Source: Marisa cornuarietis
Taxonomy: Eukaryota; Mollusca; Gastropoda; Architaenioglossa; Ampullariidae
DNA: 64,000 nt
Assembly (NCBI GenBank): GCA_004794655.1
Contig: SMMW01000046.1
Span: 4,178,501-4,242,500 of the forward strand
Reading direction: 5' to 3'
Under the pieces are notes generated by a model. It did not search any database and was not told the DNA's origin. It worked only from the letters and a program-made list of their open reading frames with translations. Both the position numbers and the translations under genes were made by a program. How positions within the stretch are numbered: the stretch's first letter is position 1; each line of letters starts with the position of its first letter. Positions 24,407 through 36,414 of the stretch are shown here, in pieces.

Positions 24407-24441
24407 CGCACGTGTGTGTCTGTGCGTGCGCGCGCACGGTT
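24355..24441. repeat. (GT)n-(GC)n compound microsatellite
   Basis: A perfect (GT)n run to about 24398 leads into CGCGCGCGCACGTGTGTGTC and a second GTGCGTGCGCGCGCAC block. Nearly all of it alternates purine and pyrimidine, the textbook Z-DNA-prone composition. Open frames (poly-Cys-Val, poly-Thr-His) are repeat artefacts. Confidence 0.95.
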
Positions 24442-24689
24442 GTGCCGCGTGTGCACGCGTAGTTCTTGATGTATGTGTGGTTTTATGCGTGTATACATTT
24501 ATGTCCGTGGTTATGTATGTATGCATGCACGTGACTGAGTGATCGAGCGAGCAGCTCCCAAAAGAACACGCACAGATCCAGTCTTTGTTCTCCGCACGTT
24601 CAAGTTTTATTTATTTCTACGTCTCCGAGCTTGAAACAAACAGGGAGCAGATTGCCCCCCTTAACCGCTGAGCTCTCCTGTCTGGGCGG

Positions 24690-25000
24690 TCGATACATTA
24701 TTCCCTTTTAATTGTGCGCTTTCTCTCGTTTTCCCAATTAATTAAAGACGGTGCGGTCCCCACAGATGGAGGCGGGCAAGAAAAATGGATTCATAAAGCA
24801 CCGTCGGAAACGTTTTCCGCGGCTGCCTGGCTTCCGGGTATCGCGTTCTTTTAAAAACCATCTGCTCGCTGTCACCCGAAACCTTCGGTCGTCTGCACAC
24901 GTAGCGGTTTTTGGTTCTTTCCGAATAGCCCCACCAATATGTGTCTCCCCCAGCCTCCAGTTTTCTATTTATCAAACCAAAAGAACATGCACGTGCACAC
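24690..25000. other. GC-rich island with AT-rich homeodomain-like core
   Basis: CCAATTAATTAAAG near 24734-24747 is followed by a CpG-rich block to about 24900. TAATTAATTA is a standard homeodomain-type site. No coding evidence. Possible enhancer-like element. Confidence 0.3.
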
Positions 25001-25190
25001 ACGTTCCTCTCTCGCTCGCTCGCTCACTCTTTTTCTCGCTTGCTCATTACGGTCTGCACTAAGATGTTTTCTTGATTGAAGAGCTGTTCTTATAAAAAAA
25101 TTTTCTGCTGTGCACTTTTGTTTAATGTGTGTTGTGTGGTCCTTAACCTATCATTCCAATTTTTTTCAAACTTATCGATCGTTTCTTGCT

Positions 25191-25215
25191 GAGTGAGTGA
25201 GTGAGTGAGTGAGTG
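25191..25215. repeat. (GAGT)n microsatellite, left half
   Basis: Six GAGT units directly left of the SINE at 25227-25399. The same tetramer resumes on its right at 25400. Confidence 0.95.
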
Positions 25216-25226
25216 GTTTTTTAATT

Positions 25227-25399
25227 GGTGTTTTACGCCGAGCCAGCAACTAAGGCTATATCACGGCAAGGCAGCCAGCCCTGTAAACAGATGTCACATG
25301 CAGAGAAAGAACAGCGCGCCCGAGACGAGAGCTGAACCCATGACAGCCAACCTTCACTGTATTGGTGACAGGCGCTAACCGTTGCGCCACCGGACCGCC
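25227..25399 (-). mobile_element. tRNA-derived SINE, family A, inserted inside a (GAGT)n array
   Basis: The reverse complement starts GGCGGTCCGGTGGCGCAACGG, where TGGCGCAACGG is an excellent box A. The box B region reads GGGTTCAGCTCTCG and the 3' end CTCGGCGTAAAACACC. It is the best preserved of the four family A copies. Short A-rich sequence (25216-25226 read on the minus strand) follows the 3' end. GAGT repeats abut both ends, consistent with a target-site duplication of GAGT units followed by repeat expansion. Confidence 0.9.
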
Positions 25400-25427
25400 T
25401 GAGTGAGTGAGTGAGTGAGTGAGTGAG
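25400..25427. repeat. (GAGT)n microsatellite, right half
   Basis: About seven GAGT units directly abut the 5' end of the SINE. Confidence 0.95.
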
Positions 25428-26379
25428 CTTCCATATCATTTACCATCACTAACTTACTGGCTGTAAAAACCAAAAAAAAAAGTTTTTAAAACAGCGCTTT
25501 CTCTTTTCTCCCTTTCTTGATTCTTCTGCTTTATCGTTCCTTCCGTGACAACAGTCCATGTTACAGCTGGTTGGTGCGTCTGCCTGTGTGACGTAACGCC
25601 TGCCAAGTGTCTCCCGATGAACAATAGAACATGGTCGACCAGCACTTGCGGAGGTAGCAGTTGTTGTATCGACTGCCCCGCATAGTTAGGTGTCTTGCTG
25701 AAGCCGTTTGGTGTTACGGCTAATAGACCGCTCCCTGCACCCCCCTCTAAGTCCATCGTGTCCGTTTCTCCCTCCATCACCACCCCTCCCACACACACAC
25801 ACCCACTCTCCTCCACCGCCACACCGCGTCTGAACAAGTGGCGTGCGCATGTTCTGAACAGAGGTCAGTGCACGTGCGCGCCGCCCTTGGGCAATAGACC
25901 ACGCAATTCAGTCACGTGCCTCTGCCTTGTGTTTCATGCGGGGTAAACATAACGACGGCGGGCACCATTCTGCCTGTGCATCGATCAGCCGCGTGTTTAT
26001 ATAATTTTTTTTCAACAAAGCTGTAGTCTTTGCTTATGCTAATCGTGATCACAATCAGCCATAATTTGTATGAGGCGATAAAATATTTACCTTTTTCTTT
26101 ACATCTTTAAGCATTTTTTTTTTACCTGCTGTTCAGCTGTGTGTGCGGGTGTCTTTGTACAAATTCTAAATCGCTTCACTTCCCCTACTACCGAAATCTA
26201 AAAGGGTTCCCGGGGTCGAGCGGCACACTATCTGCACTCTTGTAGTCCGAAGGTAATCCATATATACAACAAAACTACGGACATGACACGTCTTTGAGTG
26301 AAAGATCCTCGTACTACTGCCTCTCGTTGCCATGGCGACTGGTCTTTCTTGTTTTTTTTTATTTATGCTCATATTTAGT
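25428..26379. other. Unassigned DNA
   Basis: Short CA and CCACC runs near 25770-25820. No gene recognised. Confidence 0.45.
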
Positions 26380-26494
26380 GTCATACTTAAGGTATCATGT
26401 AATGTCTGATGTATTATGTAATAGTAACATTGGCAGACAATTTCCTGAAAAGGATTAATAAAGATGTGTTGTATTTTGTTGTGTTGTATTGTAT
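26380..26494 (+). mobile_element. LINE-like 3' tail (AATAAAG then TTGTATTGTGT repeats)
   Basis: TTTCCTGAAAAGGATTAATAAAGATG runs into TTGTATTTTGTTGTGTTGTATTGTA. A short AATAAAG followed by a TTGTA-type tail is characteristic of the 3' ends of many Jockey/CR1-like LINEs in invertebrates. No coding part is attached, so it is at best a severely 5'-truncated copy. Confidence 0.45.
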
Positions 26495-26954
26495 CCCTAC
26501 TTTAATCTTTTGTTTTCCTTCTCTTTTTCATCCGTTTCAATTTTTGTATTGTCGTGAAGCTAAAGTAAAATTAAATCCCTCTCTTCTTCTTGTTCTCTCT
26601 TTATCTCTGTTCCACACTTCACCTCTCAAATAAGTATTTAAGGATTGATAATTTTCCATTTTGCACTTTGTGAAATCAGATGTGTTAGCTTCACCTCTTT
26701 GGTCCGAAATATCCCCAAAACATTCTTTTCGCCCACCACCTAAAGTACAGAGGTCCCCAAGTGTTTCAAGCTTTAAAATAACAAGGGGCGTGGGGGGGAG
26801 GAATCAATCAGAATAATAAAATTTTCATCTACTTGGACTCTTTATCTCCTAGTTAAGAGCAATCAAAACCAGGAACCAGCAACTGGGTTTTTTTCTGAGT
26901 GGCTCAGCACAAACTCGCGAAAATAAAAAAAACTTGGGTGCCTGTGAGTCCACT

Positions 26955-27412
26955 GAACACTTTTTTATTAAAATGTCCTGCTTCATGACAATATCCGTCA
27001 AGTCACTATTCATAAAATTAAACTTCCTTCTCAGATTTATTTAGGCACCGACTTATTAATCTTCGGCCATACTGACTCATCATTCCAGTATTTTTGTTAG
27101 CAGTTCATAACTTCATTAGACAGACTAAAGTGATCATCTGTGTATAATGTACATGGCTCCATATGCTCTGTTGTTGTCGCCTCTTATGTTTAGGCATTAT
27201 TAACTGATTTTTTTCTCTCCCACCCACTAATGTTCGTCTTTAATTAGTTTTAACACTCGTGATTCTGTGTTGCTGTTATTTCTGATCTTTTATTCTCTCG
27301 GTGCATTTGTAATTTATGTACCCGTTCTTGTCAAAAACTGTTTTCGTGGAGGGTGAGAGGTGACAATGTAGGTTCACGCTTTTAATGGCATCTCCTCTGT
27401 TGGAAAAAAAAG
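26955..27412 (+). mobile_element. 5'-truncated LINE: 3' UTR only (partner of 54560-55131)
   Basis: This segment aligns along its length with the 3' UTR of the LINE at 53329-55131. Shared stretches include ACAATATCCGTC, ATAAAATTAA(A/G)CT, CCTTCTCAGAT, AGCAGTTCATAA(C/T)TTCATTAGA, and a final TTTTA(A/G)TGGCATCTCCTCTG-like end leading to poly-A. It has one copy of the 39-bp motif that is present three times in the other copy. 5' truncation is the normal outcome of LINE target-primed reverse transcription. Confidence 0.8.
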
Positions 27413-27539
27413 GTGAATCCGTTTCCTGTTGTTTTTTTTTAACAGTTTGTTTCCATTTGTGCTTATTGTCTTGAGTAGATGTTTTTTCTTGGTTCCGCTT
27501 GTCATAAAAATATTACTTAGGGAAATAACATCCTCAGAC

Positions 27540-27700
27540 GCCTAAGAGTATTTGGTGTCTGAGCATCGTGAATAAAGGGAAGCGGGACTTGAACACCGAT
27601 ACCGGTACATACCCGCCCCTCTGTCCTCAGTCCGTTATTGTCCCCACCTACTACCACCAACACCCTGTTCTGACTATTGGTGTCGGGTATATTGGCGACA
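27540..27700 (-). mobile_element. tRNA-derived SINE relic (family C?)
   Basis: On the minus strand, GGTGTTCAAGTCCCGC (27582-27597) is a good box B, preceded by ACTGAGGACAGAGG and followed by TTCCCTTT. The relic at 59219-59325 has the same order: ACTGAGGAC, GTTCAAGTC, then CTTTCCTTT. Heavily eroded, and box A is unclear. Confidence 0.4.
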
Positions 27701-28711
27701 TCAGGTCAAAACTGGGTTCGCTAGACTGATTCCTCTACTTTGCTTACTAGACCTGCGCTTGTGTAATTTCTTTTATCTATGAGTCCGAGAAGTGATGTGA
27801 GTTGCTACTCACGCCTCCGGCATATTTCATTTTTTTTCCAAGGGATGTGACAAAAGGGGCTTCCTCCCTGTCGAGAAATGATTTCTCTGATAGCTTAAAG
27901 ATTCATTACAATTTTACATAAACTTTGAGAGTCGAAGCAGAAAACGAAAACTGGCTGCGCGGTTTGTATTTCTCTACTTGAACGGTATTTAAGGCCTTTC
28001 AAGCCTTTTTTTTATCTTGTACCCCTATCATCAATTTTCTTTTAAGGAGGGTTCAGAATTTTTTATCGTTTCTTTTCTGTGTCTTCTTCCTCTATGTAAG
28101 ATTTGTTTTATTCTAGGTTATTATCTGTGTTCAGTCCACCTTCATAATATGAATCCGTCAAAGAACTGCGACAACAGATAAACATTTTTCGATTCAAACA
28201 TTCTGATGGAAACAGTCCTCCCTCGGTGTCGTACGGCAAGTTGGTGGCCAGGTTCCTGTGTGACCCGCATGCTAGCGACCAGCCAGAATGCCTGCTGCGA
28301 ATTTGATAAGTTTTCCGCACACATCTCCTCCCCCGTTTGCCACTTCCAGACTGGCACCAGCCCACAGACGACAAGTGGTGAAAGTGAGACAGCGAATTAA
28401 AAGTGACACTGCCTAAATGAGAGAAGAAAATCGGATTACTGGAAAGGAAAATGTTATTGTTGTTATACGCTTTGCGGAACAAACATAGAGAACCTAAAGA
28501 GTCCATCATCTGTCGTGCCACAGGGGGAAACGCGCGCCGGACTGGGTTGTCGGTGAATTGTCCAATGGCGAGGGCGTCATCTTGGCAACGATTCTAACCG
28601 TTTGCTGCGGAACAAGAGGGGAGAGGCAAGCCTTCTTCTTTGCTTATGTACTTGACCAGCTTGCACTGATTAATTTCTGCGATATGATTGACACTGCTGT
28701 ACGGGTAATTT

Positions 28712-28716
<5 letters not shown>
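27701..28716. other. Unassigned DNA
   Basis: A 137-codon minus-strand frame at 28108-28521 has no family resemblance and starts in an unremarkable context. Nothing else is supported. Confidence 0.4.
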
Positions 28717-28742
<26 letters not shown>

Positions 28743-28744
28743 CA
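28717..28744. repeat. (CA)n microsatellite
   Basis: Fourteen CA units. Confidence 0.95.
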
Positions 28745-29865
28745 AGCGGCAGGAGTCGATCAAGTTATAGACTGATAGAAATGTCCAGATGTTAGCAATA
28801 AAACGACGCAGCTTGTCACCAGGATACTAGGGATAACTAATGATACTTTCGTTAGCATCGATGCAAATGTTAGTGTCTTTTGTCAGCCCAGTGTGTACTT
28901 TGTGTACAATCATGAAAGATCATCCCGTACATTCTCAGGTTACGCCCCCACCTTTCCAACCCCACCCCCCACCCCCAATGGTTTCAAACGTGTTCTTATC
29001 AGAATGTGATCAAACAAGACACGTGTCCAATGACAATTATATGCAGAAGTTAGAGAGTTGTCTGCGCTGTCTGCACCTCCCACTGCCCTTGTGAAGACGG
29101 GAAAGTCAAAAAGGAAACATCACAAAATGTGTTTTTTCAAAACAATCAACTAAAACGGCGCTAACGTACATTAGTTAGGATACGGAGGGAGGACGTGCAA
29201 TTGGATCGAAGGACATACAGAATGTATAGCATCAGCACTGCTGAACAATACTTATCGTAGACTTTTTTTTTCTTCTATGAACGGCATTCTTTGTGCGAAA
29301 ATTACAAAATATTTCAAATACTGAGTCTTGCAAAATGCGGCGACAAGAGGCCGGGGTGGAGTACCCGGTAATGGACCCACAGAATCAGTGTCGCCAAAGG
29401 AACAGCAGATTGTGCGGATCAAGGTGACTGGAGCGAATGGCGTGACAGAACGGTTGACCGAGCTCGGGGAGCACAAGACACCGAAAGAAAACAACCGCGA
29501 GCCCACATTTCGCAGTGAATTATGGCGAGACATTTTGGCTAGGTGTCGTGCCGAAAACACTTCCCACACACGGGTAGCACCTCCGGCCGAGCGACTCCAG
29601 ACTCAGTACAGTAGCAGCATATTGACAGCGGGTAGCGCTCGTGATCGGGGCTGGGCACCCCGTGACAGCTGCACACAGCTCACGCCACAGGCTCCTGTAT
29701 GCGCATGCGTGCCGACGAGGGTGAAGAACAAGAGGCGGTGACAGCACGGACTTGCGGTTTGTTGTCCGCGAAGAACCTCTGCGGAGACTTCAACAGATGA
29801 GTTGACGGCTCCGCTCCGTTGCCAGTTCGTTGTTAGCGCCCCCTAGAGTGGCCTGATGGCCTGCC
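28745..29865. other. Unassigned DNA with a two-strand open block at 29250-29747
   Basis: A 137-codon plus frame (29328-29741) and 105- and 75-codon minus frames overlap in a GC-moderate, non-simple block. None resembles a family I know. It contains an NRF1-like TGCGCATGCGTG near 29701. Either an unrecognised exon or conserved non-coding DNA is possible. Confidence 0.3.
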
Positions 29866-29945
29866 TCTGATCTGTTTGAAATCCGCCTGTGATCTGCCAA
29901 CGATCTGCCTTTGATATTTATGTGATCCGCTTGTGACCAGCCCGT
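29866..29945. repeat. Degenerate ~17-bp tandem repeat (TGATCTGCC-like)
   Basis: GATCTG/GATCCGC recurs about five times (CTCTGATCTGTTTG, CTGTGATCTGCC, ACGATCTGCC, TTTGATATT, GTGATCCGCTTGTG) at irregular 15-18-bp spacing. Confidence 0.6.
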
Positions 29946-30783
29946 GGCCTAATGATCGCGATTGCTTCGTGACCGTTCTCCTTTCTTCCACACAAAATTT
30001 ATTACACAATCATTCTAATGTTACCAATTATTATCAAGAACAATAATTATCTGTTATGCCTGAGACTATAAGTTTGTACTTGCTCAAACCGTTCTTCGCG
30101 AGCCCCATGAAAAGGTCTAAAGAAAGTTTTGAAGCCATAGGGTTAATGATAATGATGGTTCGCTTGGACGACAGTCGACTTTTCAAAAGCTTGGTCCCCG
30201 CTGTTTGGCCTATTTTTTGCAGTCAACTTTATTATCAAGGGAAGGAGGTCGGTTGGTTGATTGCAAAATTGCTTCCACTGATGATGACCAGACAATATGG
30301 GGAGCTGAGTTTTGAAGGGATGAGGGGAGGAGATATACGCGGAAGAAACCCCAGGCAACAGGTGCTGTGAACAGGCATCATATACCCAAACCTACATCTT
30401 AACCCAAAACATTTAGAAAATTGTAGAAGTGAATGAGGTGTGAGTGACATATCGGTATAGGCACAGCGAGAGAAAGGACGAGGAGAACGAGGAAGACGAT
30501 AAACTAACATAACAGGCTGCATGCTAGCTTTATACTCACACCCGTAAAGTTAAATCTAAACGTACTTTGTTTTGTTAACAATCTTTTTTAATTCCGAAAA
30601 TACATTTGGTGTTCGCTTTTCTTATCCTGAACGATAATAAATGCACAGAAAAGCTAGTCTACATTTATTAAGCCACATCTAAAGAAACACGACTCACACA
30701 CGACTCACACACGTGCATTAGAATTCGTACTTTTCTGACATTATCACGAAATTTTACAGATCGTGAAATGCACTCGAGAGAAA

Positions 30784-30800
30784 TAATAATAATAATAATA
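30784..30800. repeat. (AAT)n microsatellite
   Basis: About five AAT units in AT-rich DNA. Confidence 0.85.
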
Positions 30801-32307
30801 GCTAAGAAATATTTATATAAATACAAGATGAGATTTACTGTAGCAATGGTGTTTGCGGTTTTCAAAGGACGAGCTCCATTGTCTCTCACTCATCTCTTTT
30901 TTGTGAAGATATTTATTAGAGGCATGGTGTTTAGGCACCGATACAAGTAGATACTTTCCATTTATTTCCATGATCTAGCTTTTATACTCAGCTAAGAGAT
31001 GCTGTTAATTAAATATTTTGCTGTCGCTGCGACGAAATGACTGTAAACAACAGGAGGGTTTAGCGCAGTCGGGACACGTAAAACCCACTCACAGGACAAT
31101 TCGCAACAAAAGTCTGTTCATTCGCTTCCAATGGACCGCATCAATCCATGTTCTCAGCTGGACCTACAGTCTGCGACCATTAAAACGTGGTCACTTTTGT
31201 TTTCTGTAGCCGTTCTCCTGTCCAGAAGTGACCCCTTCACAATTTGAGCAGCAGCTGCCCTTCACCCTTTCCTGGATAAAAAAGAAAAGAAAAGAAAAAG
31301 AAAACCTCTAAAAGGGACTTAAGTGTTTTTGGCCCGTAGGTGACCTCTCTTACATCTATTGTTACCTTTTGTTACCTTAGCTTTTGTAAAAGACAATTTG
31401 CGCGTGCAGGATACATTAGCCACGCCGGTCGGCCACCCACCATTGTCCACTAGTTTTGTTCCACCCCGTAAATTCACCTCGGACACTGCCCCAGCCCTTG
31501 CACCCATCCCTTGTGCAACTCAAACAAATACGGAAGAGCCCGTGAAGGTCGCACGGGGTCACCAAGAGATTACTTGATGGCTCAGAAAAAGAAAACCTTC
31601 CATTGTCTTTAAAGGTCTGAAAGAGTACATATTTTTTTTATTTTTGTGACTGGGTAAAGCTCAGTACAAGAAGATATTTCCTAAAATCTGGGTGAATACC
31701 CCCTTCTGCTTTCGATACTCCCACAAACACCACCATGAACAAAGACAAGCTCACCATACACAAAAAAGTCAACAACAGAGACGCCAGAACTCCACATGTT
31801 TACCACATGATGGCCTCAACTAATGGGAAAGCCGGGACCATATGTTAATGAGGAATAAGGCGTATATGTGTACAAATCTGACGTCACGATTTTGACCTAG
31901 TTCTGTGCACAGTGATGTTTGGCGGAATGCATCTCGAGAACGGAAGGAGTGTATTCACGCAGACCTACACTGAACTTTACTAAGTCATTAGAAAAAAAAG
32001 TGTGCAACTCACTACAGGGCCACATTAGTACTCCTCGGGTAGAACAATGTCGACTGTTTTATTCCTGTATTTTTTTTTATCTTTCTTATAAAACCACTAA
32101 ACTACGTTTTTAAATTTCACATTTTTCTACAAACACAGTATCTCTTGGTAACATGAAACTTTAATTTAATCGTGTTTATTTTATCATCATCGTTGTCGTC
32201 TTCGTCGATTTTGAACACGTTTTTCATCACAGTGGAAGCTCCAAGCGTAGAACGTTTCAAGAAACGATGCCAAGAAGTTGAAGAGATTCACGAAAAACAT
32301 TTAAGAA
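30801..32307. other. Unassigned DNA
   Basis: No gene recognised. An AAAAGAAAAG-type tract lies at 31278-31304. A 72-codon plus frame at 31359-31577 has balanced composition but no recognisable family. Confidence 0.4.
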
Positions 32308-32417
32308 CACGGCAAAAAAGCCAACCCTGTAAAGAGATGCCACAATTAAAGAAAATACATCATGCCCGAGACGAGATCTGAACCCAGGACAGGCAATCCT
32401 CGCTGTATTCGTCGATA
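32308..32417 (-). mobile_element. tRNA-derived SINE, family A, partial eroded copy
   Basis: The reverse complement carries CCTGTCCTGGGTTCAGATCT, CTCGTCTCGGGC and ACAGGGTTGGC...GCCGTG, in the same order as the copy at 25227-25399. Both termini are lost. Confidence 0.75.
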
Positions 32418-33604
32418 TGTGGGGAAATAGACTTAAACGTCTCAATCCGATCCAACCAGCTTAAAAGTTTTTTTCAAGTTTACTTTCAAAAGGTAGATTA
32501 GTTTGATGGTGCATATTTATTACAAGAGTTTCATGGCGCGTTTTTGTTGTTGCTTTTTTTTTTTTTGCACTGTTTGTTTTGTTTTGTTTTTACTTTTTTG
32601 CTCTCCTGAACATCAGAAAACGAGTTCCCTGAAACAAGGGATTGTTTTCTTGTTGTTTCAGAAATTATTTCCCCAATAGTGTTTGCATTGAGACAGAGAC
32701 ATATTTTATCCACTGATTTTTGAGCAACATACTCTCGCTAGTGGAGAAACTTTCTTTTGTGTGACTTGCTACCTGCAAACACGCAGTTCTTAGCGATGTC
32801 TTTCTTGTCCGATCCCTTCACGCCCCAGTGGGGAAACTTACACCTCCTTGCAACAGCAGATGCATCAGCCACCTTCCCTACTGCCTCTCTTTCACAACAC
32901 CGCTCTTTCCTGCGCTTGCCTCTTGCAAATCCCTCATTATAAATCTCTTCCTCTGCCCGCAGGTTTGTCACTTTGCGCTGGGGCCTTATGTGAGTTTATT
33001 TGCTCTGAGCTTTCCCTTTGTCAGCAGATGTCTTTTCCGACTTCTTAGGTTTTGTTCGACGAGGAGGAGAATTTACAGTACGGAGGTGAGGGTGGAAATG
33101 GATGGGTCTTTTTTGTTTTGCGCGGAGGGTTATCTGCACAGCGCTGCTCCTTACTGAAGTGAGTTTCACGCCGGCAGCGAATACCTTACCTGGATGTTTG
33201 TAACTTCCTGGGTGGGTGGCTGAAGGGGTGGATGCGCAAATGCTCATAATTGGACTGACGGTTAGCACCTCCGACTGGTCCTGTGCAGCTTTTGTGCAGG
33301 TGCTCTGTTCGCATGGCCGGGGAACATGGTTTTAAAGTCCTTTGCGCTGTATTCGGTTTTTTTTTCTGACATTATTGCCGTCTCCTGTTTTACGGCGAGA
33401 GGGGGAGGGATAAAAGTTATTTGACAGAGAACAATGGCGTGTCCATGCGTGGGGCGTGAGTGTGTGCATGTGCACGAGTTTTTACGCATGACTGACTTAA
33501 GCATGGTGTTGTTTTGCGACAGTTTATTACTAAAGGAGGATTTCGTGAGGAAGATGCTACGATACGAAGTGAAGAGACAAGGAAGTTGCACAGAATGTTT
33601 TTCT
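32418..33604. other. Unassigned DNA
   Basis: Poly-T/TTTTG tracts at 32540-32600. Plus and minus frames of 60-110 codons at 32740-33270 have no family resemblance. Confidence 0.4.
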
Positions 33605-33620
33605 TATATATATATATATA

Positions 33621-33706
<86 letters not shown>
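33605..33706. repeat. (TA)n then 78-bp (CA)n microsatellite
   Basis: TA alternation at 33605-33622 is followed by a perfect (CA)39 run at 33629-33706, the longest CA run in the window. Confidence 0.95.
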
Positions 33707-33708
<2 letters not shown>

Positions 33709-35241
33709 AGGCAAGCGCGCAGGTTGGATGACACGATGTCACCCTCCCACCTTTTCAGAGACTTCAAGAAACCACGCTGAGAGGGAGCTGGTGGGGTGGA
33801 AATGAGGTACGTGTGACTGAGCATGCGCACAGGCGTGCGTGCACGTGACTTAAAAAACGAAAACGTTGAACAGATTTTGGCCAAAAAATCGAAAAGGTGT
33901 CACAACAAGAACAAAATAATGGAGTTCCTCAACTTTGGTGTCAACAGCCTGTTTCTAAAAACTGAGTACAAGACCACATCACATTGATGGTGAGTTTTTT
34001 AATGTCGTTGTGCTGTTTCCGTTTTTTATGCTTATCTGAAAAGGGTTTAATATGTAAGGGAAAAGTTAGGTTGTCCAGTGTTTCACGCCTATCCATTTCT
34101 GCTACAAGTAATTCTACCAGCAGCTGCTTCGGTTCTAAAGGGGGATTTGAACACTTGGCTTGTTCTCCGTTGTACCCCCTTTAAGAGCAGAGTGGCGCAA
34201 TTTGCATCTGGTTTCTGCCTAAAGTTGCCTCATTATGACCACCTACAGAAGCGGTTGACAATCGTTTTAATCAATGTAGCGTACGCCACTATCTTGATCC
34301 GTGTTAGCCGAGGGGTGGCTGGGTCGGAGAGACGGAAGAGCCGAGCTGCGCGAGCGAACTGGACAGCGGGAGGTACACCAATACCCACACCAGCCTCGCA
34401 CCTCGGTGTTTGGCTGTCGCGATCGCGAAAATATCCCCACCAATTTTTTTTTTATCGAAACATGATATCCACATTACTATTCACAACTCCGCTTACATAA
34501 GAACGCCATTGGTGATAGTCATGAACGATACCGCAACGACAAGGAGGGTAGCCGTCAGTTCACTGTGCAATCGAAGGAAGTCTTTTTTCACCAGCTAATT
34601 TATTGTGCTTCCTGAAGTGATCAATAAAGTAAAACAATAGTAGTGATCAATACATGGGATCACTTATCGAAATGATCAACAATGCGCGACAACCAACGCG
34701 TTAGACATACGGCCTGTCAGTTGAGAACGTTCATCACAAAATCCCTTCTTTAAAGTGGATTTGGCTACAACAGTGGCAGCAGCTTACAAAAGCCTAACAT
34801 TTCCTATTATCATGGAGTTATTTTATTTATACCTATTTTATTTATACTGAACAGTGCCATAGGTCAATAAAATAAATCACAAACGGCCTTAATCACTGCC
34901 GAAGATCGTAGGAAGGTCCGAAACTGTGAAGAAAAGAAATAAATACATGTACGAATTGAACTTGTCATTCGTTCTCAGTGTAGCTTCAAGGAGCCATTAG
35001 GCTTTTTTTCTCTCTTTTTCAAAAAATTTTTTAGCATGACCCCAAGAAAGAACGGTTGCAAATGTGTAGGTCAATAAACTAAGTGCCAGCTACTCTCTTT
35101 GTTAGCCTGTCCAGCGAATATGGCATGATAACGGGCTTGTCGTGTGTCATCAGCTGGGTGAGAAATGGGATTTTAATTATTTTTTTTAGAAGCAGATGTA
35201 GTGGTTTTTTAAAACAAATATGTCTGCTATTTTCCTTACCA
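33707..35241. other. Unassigned DNA
   Basis: The A/T-rich half contains GATCAATAAAGTAAAACAAT near 34619, resembling a LINE 3' terminus, but no coding or aligned partner was found. An (A/T)TTTAT run lies at 34820-34850. No gene recognised. Confidence 0.4.

Positions 35242-35318
<77 letters not shown>
35242..35318. repeat. (TGTC)n tetranucleotide array
   Basis: About 19 perfect TGTC units. The 89-codon frame across it (Cys-Leu-Ser-Val repeats) is an artefact. Confidence 0.95.
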
Positions 35319-35499
35319 TACCCAGCTTTCTAAAAATCAGCTTTTTCTCTGATTTAAAAATGGACAAAGCTACACAAAATTCTAAAAATTCATGAAGGTT
35401 GATGCTCGTCTGCCGTTTGAAAGATGTTTATCTCTACCATCTGCACAAAACTTCTTCGACAAGGAGAGAAAATAAAAATCCAGAAAAAGACAGCATCAA

Positions 35500-36030
35500 G
35501 TAAGTGTAGGGCTACAGCAGGAAGGTCAAAGCCGAAGCCGTGTCAAGGCCACCCTCGCCGCCATGTGGCGGTCCAGCAACTGCCGCCGTATCTTTATTAT
35601 CGGCCGCACAATGCCAGCCTTCAGGCACCCGGTCCTGCGCTTCCACCCGGTGGTCGAATGTCCGAGGCCAGTCTTGGGACAATGACCGGCCGCAAGTCGC
35701 CATTGTTGTCTGCCCAACGCCCGGCAATCTTATGCCTCGGCTTGTCAGCTGCGGTTTTCCTTCTCCTAAGGACTTCTCCTCCTCCTCCTCTTGGCAAGGT
35801 TTTCAAAGCCTTCAGCTGCTATATTTTCCTCCCCCATTCCCCACCATCGTTGTGGTCGCTTTTTTTTTCATTATATTAGTGCATTGTACGATGGACACTA
35901 ATGACCCTAAACGCCCCCTGACCCTTCCGAGAAAAAGGTCAAACGTATTCAAGGATGTTGACGCAAAGATGGCCAAGTCCACCCAGGTGCTGTCCGACAA
36001 ATTAATCGTTGGTTTCTTGCCTTAATGAAG
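35500..36030. other. GC-rich non-repeat island
   Basis: A GC-rich block (35510-35800) and a moderately GC-rich block (35890-36025) around a CT-rich centre. The second contains CTAATGACCCTAAACGCCCCCTGACC and ACAAATTAATCG, motif-rich sequence of the kind seen in enhancers. Overlapping frames of 151 and 161 codons run in different registers, which argues for composition rather than coding. Confidence 0.35.
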
Positions 36031-36286
36031 CGAAAACGACTAACGAGTTCCTGGTCGTTCAGCTTGCCTTTCTTCTTTTTTCTTCTTCGTTTCTTTTTTT
36101 TTTTTTTTCGCCCTCTCAAGTGCACCTCTCCAAAAATCTGCCATTATCCCCATGAAACACGGGTGTGACACCCTGCCTTGCTGCTTTCGGTCGCGTGTAC
36201 GGTTCTAAGTCCGACCATTCCTGTGACAAGTAGTCTCAGCTTTCACACATTCTGCATCTATTGTTGCCAAAGTGATTACCTGGCTG

Positions 36287-36414
36287 CATTCTAAGAGGCT
36301 CTTGAAGGGAAAGGGTTGTTTGGACATGTAACGCTGTGCCTTACTGGTCACATTCTAACAGTCTCTTGAAGAAAAATGATCAGTTAGTATATAATGCTGT
36401 ACTTACTAGCCACA
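36287..36414 (+). repeat. Two diverged direct repeats, period 64 bp
   Basis: CATTCTAAGAGGCTCTTGAAG (36287) and CATTCTAACAGTCTCTTGAAG (36351) start two copies. Each continues to (C)GCTGTGCCTTACTGGTCAC and TGCTGTACTTACTAGCCAC respectively. Confidence 0.8.

Noticed and set aside
34130..34210. tRNA-like box B (GTTCAAATCCCC on the minus strand) near 34140-34155
   Set aside because: No convincing box A at a suitable distance and no alignment to the SINE families in the window.
34619..34640. GATCAATAAAGTAAAACAAT as a LINE 3' end
   Set aside because: Too short, no aligned partner in the window and no coding remains upstream.
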